From Hibiscus mutabilis (Eukaryota; Streptophyta; Magnoliopsida; Malvales; Malvaceae), in the NCBI GenBank assembly GCA_019671005.1, contig CM033725.1, forward strand, positions 58,253,316 through 58,317,315: a DNA stretch of 64,000 bases. The letters run 5' to 3'. Both the position numbers and the translations under genes were made by a program. Below, piece by piece: positions 34,965 through 47,200 of this stretch (its first letter is position 1; each line of letters starts with the position of its first letter). Below the pieces are notes generated by a model. It had not been told where the DNA came from. It was given only the letters and a program-made list of their open reading frames with translations, and ran no database searches.

Positions 34965-37900
34965 ATGTCTTCTCTGAGTAGAGAGCTAGTGTTCTTGATC
35001 TTACAGTTTCTTGATGAAGAAAAGTTTAAGGAAACTGTTCACAAGTAAGATTTGTTTTAGTCAAGTGCGGTTTGAGTTTGATTAGTAGTTGTTGTTAGCT
35101 GATAATTTTGAAATGTGTAGATTTTTCGGCTTAATACTGGCTTATTATTTGCTTGGATTTAAATAGGCTTGAACAGGAATCTGGGTTTTTCTTTAATATG
35201 AAATATTTTGAGGATGAAGTTCATAATGGAAATTGGGATGAGGTTGAGAAATATCTGTCTGGTTTCACCAAGGTTGATGATAATCGGTATTCGATGAAAA
35301 TCTTTTTCGAGATCAGGAAGCAGAAGTACCTTGAGGCATTGGATAAGTAAGCTTTTGCGTACTTCGGTTCCGGTTTGTTCCGTTAATCATTGGAAGTTTG
35401 GGACTTTAATTTCGAATGTTCAAATTTGATTTAGGCATGACCGGTCGAAGGCCGTGGAGATATTAGTAAAGGATTTGAAAGTTTTTGCTACATTCAATGA
35501 GGAACTTTTTAAGGAAATCACTCAACTTTTGACATTGGAGAATTTCAGGTATGCCACTTGTGTTTAAGTGTTTGTGTCTTGATAAAAAATAAATGGCAGC
35601 GGGAGTACTGAAGAATGCATAACTCTCGTAACAGAGAGAACGAACAGTTGTCGAAGTATGGAGACACAAAATCAGCTAGAGCAATCATGTTAGTTGAACT
35701 CAAGAAGCTTATTGAAGCAAATCCTTTATTCCGTGACAAATTGCAGTTCCCTAACCTTAAAAATTCGAGGTTACGCACCCTCATTAATCAAAGGTATTTT
35801 TCTTCCTATATCATTAGTTTTTTATCATCAATGCATTAGATGCTTTGAAGGCATTGGGGTTGGGAGGGGGCATGTTCTAGTTTTCGATGAGCATTTTATT
35901 TATGCAATGAACTCGCAGCATTTAGGGTATATATTTTGTTGCCTCAACTTTTTCAATGAAGTCGAAGCATACGGCATTGCATTCTTCTCGAGTTCTTACT
36001 AGCTTTGATGTTTTTATTGAACCCGAGTTGTTTTAGTAGTGACCATTAAGGGAAAACTTATTTGTAATTGCTATTACAGCTTGAATTGGCAGCATCAGCT
36101 TTGTAAAAACCCACGGCCAAATCCAGATATAAAAACTCTCTTTGTCGATCACTCGTGTGGACAGCCAAATGGTGCACGAGCACCATCACCTGCAAACAAT
36201 CCACTTCTTGGATCCTTACCAAAAGCTGGAGCTTTTCCTCCCCTAGGAGCACATGGGGTGGGTATCCAGCCCAATATAACTATTCTAATTTCTCTTTCAT
36301 TATCCTGTACTTAATGTTCTCGGTTTACGTCTTCAGCCTTTTCAACCTACGCCTGCACAAGTTCCGGCACCCCTTGCAGGTTGGATGTCAAATCCTTCAA
36401 CTGTAGCACATCCAGGTGTTTCTGGTGCAGCGATTGGTCTTGGTGCTTCTTCAATACCAGGTAGTTGTTTCTTCCTCTTTATTTATATATTTATTTTAAT
36501 TTTTTCTTCTGTAATCGCTTCCTCTAGGTTTTGTTTTTAGCATAATGACAATATCATTCCTTCTAGTTCATTTTCATTTTAACGGCATGGTTCATTATTG
36601 ACTTACAGCTGCATTGAAGCATCCAAGGACTCCTCCAACGAATCCATCTGTAGATTACCCATCTGGGGACTCTGATCATGTTGCCAAAAGGACGAGGCCC
36701 ATGGGGATATCTGACGAAGTACTGCAGTTTTAGTTACTTTAATTGACTTATTTGATATGTAATTCACGTGTGATTGTGTTTCTTTCTGCCTAAGGTTATT
36801 TACTGATCTTTGCTCGCTTTGTGCAGGTAAATCTTCCTGTCAATGTGTTGCCAGTACCATTCCAGGGCCATGGTCACAGTCAGGCTTTCATTGCACCCGA
36901 TGATCTGCCGAGGGCTGTCGCAAGAATTCTGAACCAGGGTTCATCTCCTATGAGCATGGATTTCCATCCTGTTCAACAGACTCTACTTCTAGGTATGCTA
37001 TACTTGTGCCTTGTTTTATCATAGTTGCATGTGGTATTCTGTTTTTGTCCAGCTGTTGATTCTATCTTCACGTATTCTGGAAACCACGATTCAGTTGGTA
37101 GCAATGTTGGAGACATAGCATTGTGGGAAGTTGGCTCTCGGGAACGGCTGGTTTCCAAAAACTTTAAAGTTTGGGATCTTAGTGCTTGTTCAATGCCTCT
37201 TCAGGTTGGTGCCGTCGACTATTTAGCATACACATTAGCACCATGTTTATTCAGACATGCTAAACGAATTTATGTACTTGAATCCAGGCTGCTCTAGTCA
37301 AAGATCCTGCTGTCTCTGTAAACCGTGTAATCTGGAGCCCCGACGGTTCTTTATTTGGTGAGAATTACTCGATGTTTAATCTGCAAGAACCTATGCCTAT
37401 ATTTGTAGTAGTGAAGTAGAAACGTTGATTGGCTTGTCATACTGTTCGGAAAACAGGAGTTGCTTACTCAAGGCACATTGTGCAAATATATTCTTATCAT
37501 GGTGGTGAGGAGGTTCGGCAGCATCTCGAGGTATATATTATAGCTAGTTCCATTGGGTTGTGTGTGTGTGTGTTTCTCCCTTTAATCCTCTTCCTGATTA
37601 TTTCCTGACTGAAATCGTATTGAAATTTCCGGTCTAGATTGATGCTCATACTGGTGGTGTAAATGATATTGCATTCTCTCATCCAAATAAGCAACTTTGT
37701 GTAATAACTTGCGGCGATGACAAGGCAATTAAGGTTTGTTTTGTCATTTCACTTGGTTGGTTATTAGCTTAAAAGAAAAAAAATTGCTTGTCCTCGCTAA
37801 TTTCATGACTTGATTTAGGTGTGGGATGCTACTAATGGTACAAAGCAGTACACGTTTGAAGGTCACGAAGCTCCTGTTTATTCTATCTGCCCCCACTATA

Positions 37901-40900
37901 AAGAGAACATTCAGGTAAGAATATTTCTTTATTGCTTTAGGTGTCTTGTACTCTGCACTGTACGGTCATATGTTATTTGGACTTGAGTGTGTCAAATACA
38001 GATGTGTATCTGACATGAGTATGGCCATATGTTTCTGTGTTTTTCCGTGCATTTGGAGGATGGGATGGAGCTAGGATTTAGGGGTGGGGTGGGGGGCAAA
38101 ACATAAGTTTTGAAAAGTGGGGGGGGGGAATTCACAATTATACTATTTTTTTTGGAAAAAATATAAAGGATCAAAGGGGAAAAAAAAAATTCCCCCAGTC
38201 GGGGTGGGGCAGCAGCCCCTCCCAGGAGCTTAGCAGCTCCGTCCCTTCAAGAAAAGATGAAGAGTCAGAGCAACATAGATATGGCCTTATGTTCATGTGC
38301 CCATATCCATTCTTCTTCCTGATGTGCTTACTTTCGACCTTTTCTGCCTCAGTTTATCTTTTCAACTGCTGTAGATGGAAAAATAAAGGCATGGTTGTAT
38401 GATAATATGGGTTCACGGGTTGACTATGAAGCTCCTGGCCGTTGGTGCACAACCATGGCCTACAGTGCTGATGGTACAAGGTTAGTTTGCCTGCACTATA
38501 TCTCGTATGTATGTTGTTAATTGTTGAGAATTATCAGGATAGAGTTTTCCCTCAATTTTCTACTGAACTTTCTCGAATTGATGGTTGGTGTTGTAGGCTC
38601 TTTTCTTGTGGCACCAGTAAAGAAGGGGAATCATTTATCGTAGAATGGAATGAAAGTGAAGGGGCTGTGAAGCGAACCTATCAAGGTTTCCGCAAACGTT
38701 CTTTAGGTGTTGTGCAGTTTGACACAACCAAGAACAGATATTTGGCTGCTGGTGATGACTTCTTAATCAAATTCTGGGATATGGACAACGTTCAACCTTT
38801 GACCAGTTTTGACGCTGATGGAGGACTTCCGGTAAGTTCATTTTGTTCAAAAGTTCCGTACCATTTCGAAGATAGTAGCTGCTTACATTTTTCTTTCCTA
38901 ATTGTCAGGCAAGCCCACGCATCCGCTTTAATAAGGATGGTTCTCTCTTGGCTGTTTCCACCAATGATAACGGGCTTAAGATTTTGGCAAATCCAGATGG
39001 TATGCGATTGTTGCGCACGTTGGAGAATCTTTCTTATGATGCTTCGAGAACAGCTGAAGCCCCAAAGGTAGTCTCATTTAATTCCTTTAGCACATTGCTA
39101 TTCTGGTTTTGTATGTTAATTAAGTCTTCGCTCATAATTTGTTGTTTTCTTCAGCCTACAATAAATCCAATCTCGGCTGCAGCTGCCGCCGCCGCAGCCG
39201 CTACTAGTGCTGGACTTGAGAGAAGTGCCTCTGTGACTGCTATTGCTGGAATGGTCTGTTTGATAGTGTTCATTTTGTTGTTATGGTTATGTAATCATCT
39301 TTTATCGGTTTAGTAGTGGAGCTCAGATGCACGAATTTTATGGTTTATATGTTATGTCCTTTTCAGAACGGGGGTGCCCGGAATATGGCGGATGTAAAAC
39401 CCAGAATAACAGAAGAATCCAGTGATAAATCAAAGATTTGGAAGCTCACTGAAATCAATGAACCATCTCAGTGTCGATCCTTGAGGCTTCCTGAAAACTT
39501 GAGGGTGACCAAGGTATAAAAATTTCACATATCTCCACGATTCACGGATTTTCTATTCTGTTAGGCTAACTACTTAATCATATTTTCCCATCATTTCTTT
39601 CATTCATGCCCTATCTTATAAACTTTCCCTGCGATTATTGCAGATATCGAGGTTAATCTTCACAAATTCAGGTAATGCTATTTTGGCATTGGCATCAAAT
39701 GCTATTCACTTGCTCTGGAAGTGGCAGCGAAGCGATCGTAACTCGAATGGCAAGGTACGAGGACAATGAAGTGGTTTTCCGCTCATCATTTGGAAACTTT
39801 TTCCGTAATAGAAGAATACTTGTTGCATCATTGTGTAGGCAACTGCTAGCGTATCCCCTCAGTTGTGGCAACCATCAAGCGGGATTCTTATGACCAATGA
39901 TGTCGCTGATACAAATCCAGAAGAGGCTGTACCGTGTTTTGCTTTGTCCAAAAATGATTCTTATGTCATGTCAGCATCTGGAGGAAAGATTTCCTTGTTT
40001 AATATGATGACGTTTAAGGTAATTCATTGATGATCAAATGACTTTTCTTTTTCGATTTTTACATCCCATTTGGAGTTTGAACAAGGAATATCGCCATCCT
40101 CTGTCTCACCTGTATTTGATGATAATTTGAATATATAAGCTCTAAGCAATAGCAATGATGCTTTTGCCGATGTCTTGTAGACAATGGCAACTTTCATGCC
40201 ACCGCCACCAGCAGCGACTTTTCTTGCATTCCACCCTCAAGACAATAATATTATCGCGATAGGCATGGACGATTCTACAATTCAGATATATAATGTCCGT
40301 GTGGATGAGGTATGATACATATTGTGGAGAATCATACATGTAACTCGTATTTTGAAGACATAGCACTCTTTACTTATTTACAATTTTAATCTTCCAGGTG
40401 AAAAGTAAACTTAAAGGTCACTCCAAACGAATAACCGGCCTTGCCTTTTCGCATGTACTGAATGTGCTGGTCTCATCCGGAGCTGATTCTCAGGTATTCC
40501 TTTCTCTATTTTTCTTTTCTCGTACATGCTACAGTGAATAAGCTTCATCCGAGATTTAATCTGCTTCATCGTGACCCGGTCATTGTTTAACGGTGCAAAT
40601 AGTTTGGAAAATATCTTAACTTTTATAAATAATCCCTCGATAACAAAACGAAGAATTTGTTGCTGCTTCTGGATTTCCTAGCTAATCAATCAGGCAATCT
40701 CGGAAGTTAAGTATTCTCATCAATGAAAAAATTGTTTTCTGTTCATTGATCATATTACCATTCTTTCTCCAGCTTTGTGTGTGGAACACTGACGGATGGG
40801 AAAAGCAGAAGAGTAGGTTCTTGCAGGTTCCAGTGGGGAGGACACCGACAGCACTGTCAGACACACGTGTACAATTCCATCAAGATCAGATACATTTTCT

Positions 40901-41522
40901 TGTCGTACACGAGACTCAGCTTGCCATATGCGAAACAACAAAGCTAGACTGTGTAAAGCAGGTATTGCTTTATTGTTTGATTTGTTACAAAACAACATTA
41001 TCATGTGATGTTCTACTTCTAATGTTAATTTTCTCTTGTTTAGTGGGCACCACGCGATTCTTCTGCTCCGATAACGTATGCAACGTTCTCTTGCGATAGC
41101 CAACTGGTATATGCCAGCTTTTCGGACGCATCTGTTTGTGTGTTTAATGCTCTAAACCTCAGGTTGCGTTGTCGTATAAATCCTAATGCATATCTTCCAG
41201 CTAGTGTCAGGTATTTTCCCAGATCTTTTTTACTTGGGTTTCAATTTCGTATGGCTAAGATAACTTGGGTTCAAGCCCAAATTCTGGGTATTTACACATT
41301 ATATGTTGCAGCTCCAATGTTCACCCGCTTGTAATTGCCGCACATCCATCCGAGCCGAATGAATTCGCATTGGGGCTCTCAGATGGTGGGGTTCATGTAT
41401 TTGAGCCCCTCGAATCCGAAAACAAATGGGGTGTGCCTCCACCGGTCGAAAACGGCTCAGCCAGCAGTATGGCTGCAACACCTTCGGTTGGACCACCAGG
41501 ATCAGAACAAGCCCAGAGATGA
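34965..41522 (+). CDS. TPL: TOPLESS / TOPLESS-related transcriptional co-repressor (Groucho/Tup1 type)
   Basis: Twenty-five coding exons join in frame to 1135 residues, close to the Arabidopsis TPL length. Exons: 34965-35044, 35167-35346, 35435-35548, 35635-35793, 36080-36257, 36337-36460, 36609-36718, 36827-36992, 37095-37204, 37288-37357, 37457-37530, 37638-37733, 37819-37914, 38353-38480, 38597-38831, 38909-39067, 39155-39253, 39367-39513, 39644-39754, 39839-40018, 40181-40309, 40398-40493, 40773-40961, 41044-41210, 41312-41522. Order: LisH (about 4-36, LVFLILQFLDEEKFKE), CTLH (about 34-92), rest of the EAR-binding N-domain to about 210, Pro-rich linker, then two WD40 propellers (for example VWDATNGTKQYTFEGHEAPV). 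Asn176, changed to His in the Arabidopsis tpl-1 allele, is Asn here. It acts in the nucleus, recruiting chromatin modifiers to EAR-motif repressors. An Ala run follows NPIS in exon 17. No lesion seen; TPL versus TPR1 cannot be settled without a tree. Confidence 0.97.
38045..38265. repeat. Transposon remnant in intron 13 of the TOPLESS-type gene
   Basis: A G-rich to C-rich stretch (GGGGTGGGGTGGGGGGC at about 38081, GGGGGGGGGAATTC at about 38121, then CAGCCCCTCCCAGGAGCTTA at about 38211 and AGCTCCGTCCCTTC near 38235) resembles the ends of a common plant repeat ending in GTCCCT. It lies wholly within the intron and does not touch splice sites. Confidence 0.4.
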
Positions 41523-41586
41523 AAAAAATGGCTATCAAAGCACAAATTCTTTTATATGCTTGGCTTGGATACCCTCCCTAATTTAG

Positions 41587-41717
41587 GTATGCTTGTTACA
41601 ACAGCAAGATAAATCCCCTTTCTTTGTCCGGTCACTCGACCGACCAGAAGGCAGCAGTGTCCGAACGGATCCTATTTAACCAATCTCTTTTTCTTTTCTT
41701 CCTTTTAAATCTTGCAG
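41587..41717 (+). other. Probable 3' UTR intron of the TOPLESS-type gene
   Basis: ATTTAG|GTATGC at 41587 and AATCTTGCAG ending at 41717 form a plausible GT-AG pair 64 bp after the stop codon. This rests on splice consensus only. Confidence 0.4.
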
Positions 41718-42121
41718 CTTGATAATCAAAGATATGAGAACTCTGAGAACAAACATCCCAAGATGTAGATTTTAACATATTTTGTGATATACAATATCTA
41801 AGGTAAATGGCACAATAGTATTTTGATAATTTTCAAGTGTTTTTTTTTTTTATGTTCTTTTGGTAGAACAGAATGTTTTTTTCATGTATGAAATTTACAT
41901 TTCCCCCCAGAAACCTAATGTTTTTATCTGATGGACGAAAATCATCTGACTTTTTATTTTTCTTGAAGTATTGTATTGACCATTCTGGATATCTGACATG
42001 CCCGAAGATCAAATTCCATGCATTATTGACATAAAAATGTATACAAACACCGGAAATTCTCAAACTTTAAGATTAAGAACACAAAAATATCCAAAAAATG
42101 CATAATTTTCTCTCTCTGCAC

Positions 42122-42715
42122 TCAAGCAGGCAACTTTCCTGACAAAAACACAGCAAATTTGTTAACATCAGAGTACTTAAAATCAATCCCATTTTCCTTG
42201 AGAAAATCTTCGATCAATTTCTTATCACGTTCGGGCTCTGTACTCTCACATTCAATCTCATAACTAACCCCAAAATCATAAACAGTTTCATCGAGCTCCA
42301 ATTTCAGGCCTTTCCAATCGTAAACCCCTCGAACGTTCTTAAACCCTCCCAAGCAGATCAGCTCATTAACCCCAAATTCATCTCTCACCCTTTGCATGAT
42401 CCGTGAATCGTTTTTCAAATCCAGCAATCCATTCGGGTCGGTTAAAAAGGAGCGGGCGAGTTATGGGTCGATGGGTTCTTCCTGATCTTCGACCCGGCTG
42501 ATGCCTTGGGAGAGTTTGGGCTTGGATTTGAGGGAGAGGACGGAGCGGGAGTCGAGGTTGTAGAAGCGGAGGCGGAGGGCGGATTTGGCGGCGAAGAGGG
42601 CGGTGGTCGGGGTGTCGAAGAATATGTTTTCTTGGATGAGAGTTCGGGCGAGGAGATGGGAGAGGTGCTGGTGGGATTCGGGGTTCGGGAGGCGGAGCTT
42701 GACTTCTACTTCCAT
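42122..42715 (-). pseudogene. TTM3: TTM3-like triphosphate tunnel metalloenzyme (CYTH) with an in-frame stop
   Basis: One uninterrupted frame of 198 codons starts MEVEVKLRL and ends FAVFLSGKLPA, about the length of plant TTM3 (some 210 residues). The ExExK metal/phosphate signature is EVEVK at residues 2-6; later tunnel strands are recognisable as SLKSKPKL, KLELDET and YEIECE. The family hydrolyses tripolyphosphate with a divalent metal inside a beta-barrel. Codon 85 (42460-42458) is TAA between EEPIDP and LARSFLTDPNG, with no shift, so one base change (for instance CAA to TAA) would account for it. A product stopping there would lack the second half of the tunnel. The plant TTM3 mRNA is known to carry CDC26 as an upstream cistron; no CDC26 frame is recognisable in the 300 bp upstream. 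It lies tail to tail with the TOPLESS-type gene. Confidence 0.88.
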
Positions 42716-44240
42716 TTGGGGTTGGGAATGGAGAGAAAAACTGGGGAAAATTTGTGATTTTTTTTCGGATTTGGAGTGGTGTGATTTTTTTTTTTCTGAT
42801 CCATGTTGGGAACAACCTTTTCAACATTGTTTGAGGTGGCTGGCAGTATCCGAATCGTGCTTTGAGTATTTGATCGAGTCGATTAAAAATTTTGAGTTGA
42901 CGTATTTGATTTTATAAGTTAGATTTTATTTTATTTTATTGCAATGAGTTGTTTGAGTTTTTATTTAAATTTAATTATAAATATTTATAATGTTACGGTA
43001 TTAGTTGATTTTAATTTAAATGATTTTCTATAATCATTTATTAAAATTGAGTTGAGTCCGATATGTATATATTATGTAAAGTTGAAAGATTTGATTTGAC
43101 TTTAAAAGTTAATCTACTAATTAATAAAATTGAGTTATTCAAGTTCCATTTTAATTTAAGCTTTATTTAAAATTTTCGAGTTGAATTGATCTTATAAAAT
43201 TACGATTCAAATAACATCGAATTATTTTTTTGACATCAAGTCAAAAAATTTAATTTTTTCTAAGCGGAATAAGTTTTACTTACAAAGTTAAAATTTCTAT
43301 AATTATTTTATTAGTTGTCGTTTTTTTTGAAAAAAATTATTGATTATGTTTGATAATCGATTTAGTTTTATTTTTTTCCCACTCATATCACTCAACGGAT
43401 TCAAAATATTTTTAAATTTGTTAAATACATGTGTAGGTTTACGGTGCGGTTGCGGCGCAGAAAATATTACAAAATTCAAACATAAAATCGAAAATATTAT
43501 ACTTTTGATAACATTGTAGGTTGATGTTTCGACAATATCGATATTTAAAAGACAAATTTTAATACTTACAAAAACTTAAAATATTGTCAGAAGCGATAAA
43601 TATCGACACTCGAAGTTAAGTTTCGATACTTAACCATCAACTTAAAATATTATTAAAAAATATAATAATTACAGTTTTAAATTCGATATCTTATAACATT
43701 TTCGGACGGTGCCGTACCGTACCAAAATTGTCTTCTAAGTCCTAATTTAGTCCTAACAGATTTTGTATAGACATGCCTGTTTAGGCATCTCATTTGCGAT
43801 CATGTCGAAACACGAATTATTTAGCTACATTACAATACACGCTGATATGCAAATAGTATTGAGCGACAAAATTTCCAAATACAATACCGAATATGTCAAA
43901 AAAATCCTTCTTTCAACAAAAAAAAAAAAACATGTCAAAAATCCCTCAACAGTACCAAACATTATCACTTGCAAATAAATTTCACTGTTTCCTTTAGAGA
44001 CTTCCAACAACTGTTCAGTCTGCTTCAGTTATTATAAAACAAAATCTGTAAACAAAGAAGTAATCTACAACAGATTATTTAGCTACACGCTGATCTGCGG
44101 ATAGACATAGGAACTAAAACCGGCTTTGGAACGAATATATCAGCACCATTGCCTTTCAACATTTTCCTCATGAGAAGATTGATATATGTTCACATTAGCT
44201 GAAGCACAGATCGATTGATGATGATTATATAGCCCGGTAT
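42716..44240. other. Intergenic stretch between TTM3-like and REC-family genes
   Basis: 42860-43260 is AT-rich and contains GAGTTGA and CGAGTT words of the dispersed family also seen at 8960-9520. 43420-43740 has several TCGATA and CGATA words but no open frame. The last 200 bp are probably the 3' UTR of the minus-strand REC-family gene. Confidence 0.5.
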
Positions 44241-47200
44241 TTACTCCGTAAACTGCTGCCGGTTTCTTCTTCCTTTCGTTACGACCGTAAATCCTTCGTC
44301 ATCCTGGGGTTCCTTTCTATTTGCATCTGATGTTTTTGGTTGTTCACAGCTGCTGGATTGAGAATCCGAATCATTTCCTTCATTCACATGAGCAGTTTCT
44401 ATTACGGCATCCAAAGAAGTTTCCGAATTGTTGAGCTTCTCGTTGGTTACTGCAGGATCGCTTGTAGGTACAAACTCAGGTGCATGAGGGTTCATAACTC
44501 TCAGAGGTCGAAATTCTGTTTGTTTCGAGTTCGGAGTTTGATATCTCAGAATACAATGTTTCAAGCTGTAGGAATGAGTGTTTTTGTGATATAACGGGGA
44601 CCTGGGTCCGCAACGAACTCGAGCTGCAACAGGTTCAGCAAGCATAGCTTGACTGGCTGTTACATCATAAATACTTGTAACAGCAACTGAATTTATTTGG
44701 TGGTTCATGTAGAGTGCTCCGGGATTGAATGGTTCCGCTAATGCCGACAGCTTACTCTCCTTTGTTTCTACAGGCTTTTCCCGATTAAAAGACGAAACGT
44801 TACCGAGTTCCAGAACCGTTTCTTCTGATTGAATTTCATCTTCACAAGTTCCTTCGGTTTCATTGTTGTCGTGATCTGCAAAGTTATCAACATCAGAGCT
44901 ATTGTTTCCGTCCTCCAAGTTTGCAGTCTCAGAAGAAAGCTTTTCTAGTTCAGAAGCAGTTGCTTCTGATCGGTTTCCGCTATCACGACTTCCTTCAGTT
45001 TCATCATCATCATCTGCAACACTATAAACAACAGAGATATCGTTTCTATCCTCCATGTTTGCAGTCTCGGCTCGAATGGTGCACATCTGCTGTTTGGTTT
45101 TACCCTCATTTTGTGCTTCTACCTTCTCCTGTAATGGCTTTAGAACTGTACCTGGAGGTGCTACAGCTGCTTCTTTGTAAGAAAGAGATTTCGAGGCCAC
45201 AGCACGGAGGTTTGCTCGTATGCCAACTGAATTCCCACCGGGACTTGAACTACGGGACATGGATTGCTTCACTGGCACCACCTCCTTTACAATGCTTTTA
45301 GAGACAGTTTTACTTTCTAGACTCACGCCACACTCTCTAACGTTTGAATATCCATTCACCTTTAGGTTCGCAAGTGCGGTTCTCCTCCTTCCGGACTTCC
45401 TTCCAACAGCATTTCCTGACCGCCCTTTCGAATTGGCTTCTTAAAATTCTAGAAAACCTAAGATGACCTTTGTTTGCAAACAAAACAATCAGAAACATCT
45501 AGTACCTTGGCATGCAGTGGCTGCTTCTTGCTGTTCTAGAGCTTTTGATTCAAAATATTCAAGCCAGGCTGCAGCATCCTGTAAAAGGAAAACCCCGTTC
45601 ATAAACAGTTTAATAATACAATCAGCTGGTAAACAATGCTTCACTTCAATCTCTTTTGATTTCTAATCTCAATAAACCCATCATCTAACAGAATGGACAA
45701 AGATGCATAAAATTGCCCAGCCAAGTGGTATAGACTGTCATGACCGATGTGTTTACCTGTGTACGAAGGTCATCTGGTCCGAGTTTTGCTTGAAGTATCT
45801 TGAGTGTAGTTTGCTCATGTTGCACACTTAAAGAATAAGCTTCCATCAATGAAAGAGCAATGGCAATAGCATGATAGCTTGCAGCAGTCTGTCATGGCAG
45901 GAAATCAAAACAAATGATCCAGATATGAGTAAATTAAACAAATGTGATTCGTTGATAGAAGAAGAAACAATGATGAGAGAGAGACCTGTATATGATCTGC
46001 TCCTAGTAGTCTCTTGTTGCACTTAAGAGCTTCATGTAGATATCTGAGAGCAACATGAACATTTCCCATGCCTTCTTCCATCATAGCCACATTTATATAC
46101 GTTGCGGCAGTGTTAGGGTGAGACAATCCGCAAGTAAAATGAAGAAGGAATAAAGCACGGTTTACGTATCTGCCAAAAATGTAATAAGTTTGTCAAGAGC
46201 TTAAATGGAAAGAACATAAACACAAGCTCCACAAGAGTGAACCATCATGAAGCAATAAAGGGTATCACTCTTAGCAGACCGAGATTGCAGCTAAGAGCAT
46301 TTTAGCAAATTAAATGCAATATAAACCACCAAAATCACAAACTCACTTCAAAGCCATTTCCATGTGTTGGAGCCGATAATAGAATACAGAAAGATCCCCA
46401 TAGCTTTTCATCGTATCTGGATGGTCAAGACCAAGCTCCCTCTCATTAATATCCAAAGCTTTCTGTTAGAAAATAATATACATGCTAATAATATCGCAAC
46501 TTCCGAAGGGTTCTTTGCATTCCATGTCATAATCTCTAGGAACCAACTCTAGCCCAATCTGGTGAAAAAGATATCAATAAAGCTCAGCATCTGATGCACT
46601 TAGCAGCTGAAGCAGTCAACAGCAGATAGTACCTTATGGCAAAGTTCCCGAAGAACTGATAGTTTTCTCAAATGCCGGAATTCGTCTCTCAGTTTCCAAC
46701 CAAATTTTGCAGAAAGAAACTTTCTTAACCACCTCAGTTTTAGCGAATAGTCATCGTTTTCATTTTGAGCATCATCTTCCACTCCAAGTAAAAAATTTAG
46801 GGATGAAGCTATAGCCGCGGGTAAGTCCTCAAATTTGTCAAGAGATGCAATGACGGCTTTGAGTACATGCTTGAAAGCTCGAGTAACCATCTCATGGATG
46901 CAGAGTGATTGTATATGAGGCAGCTTCTCTGCAAGTTCAACCTGACTTGTACAATAGTATCAGAGTCACAAACAAGAAATGGTATTTTTCGGTGTGTGCT
47001 TTTCATAATTTTCCAAGGATAAAACTGAAGTTCTTAGAGAGATTCCTCACCACATGACCCAAAGAGCGCATCTGTAGTCCCCTTAAATGCATAAATTCGG
47101 TTAGTGTACGACCATCAATTGGTGATAGCTCAAGCGTTCCAAAGTCTTTCACCTAATAAATCATCGTGTTGGTTCATGAACTCGGCTTAAAACTTAAAAA

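Noticed and set aside
42378..42827. 149-codon Pro/Arg-rich frame overlapping TTM3, starting MLKRLFPTW
   Set aside because: It is the shifted-frame shadow of the TTM3 coding region. The MLKR start recalls CDC26 (MLRR-like) only superficially and the rest does not fit.
46466..46485. A 19-base intron that would remove the stop in REC exon 15
   Set aside because: GTATATT...CTAACAG has GT and AG ends but is far below the smallest plant introns.
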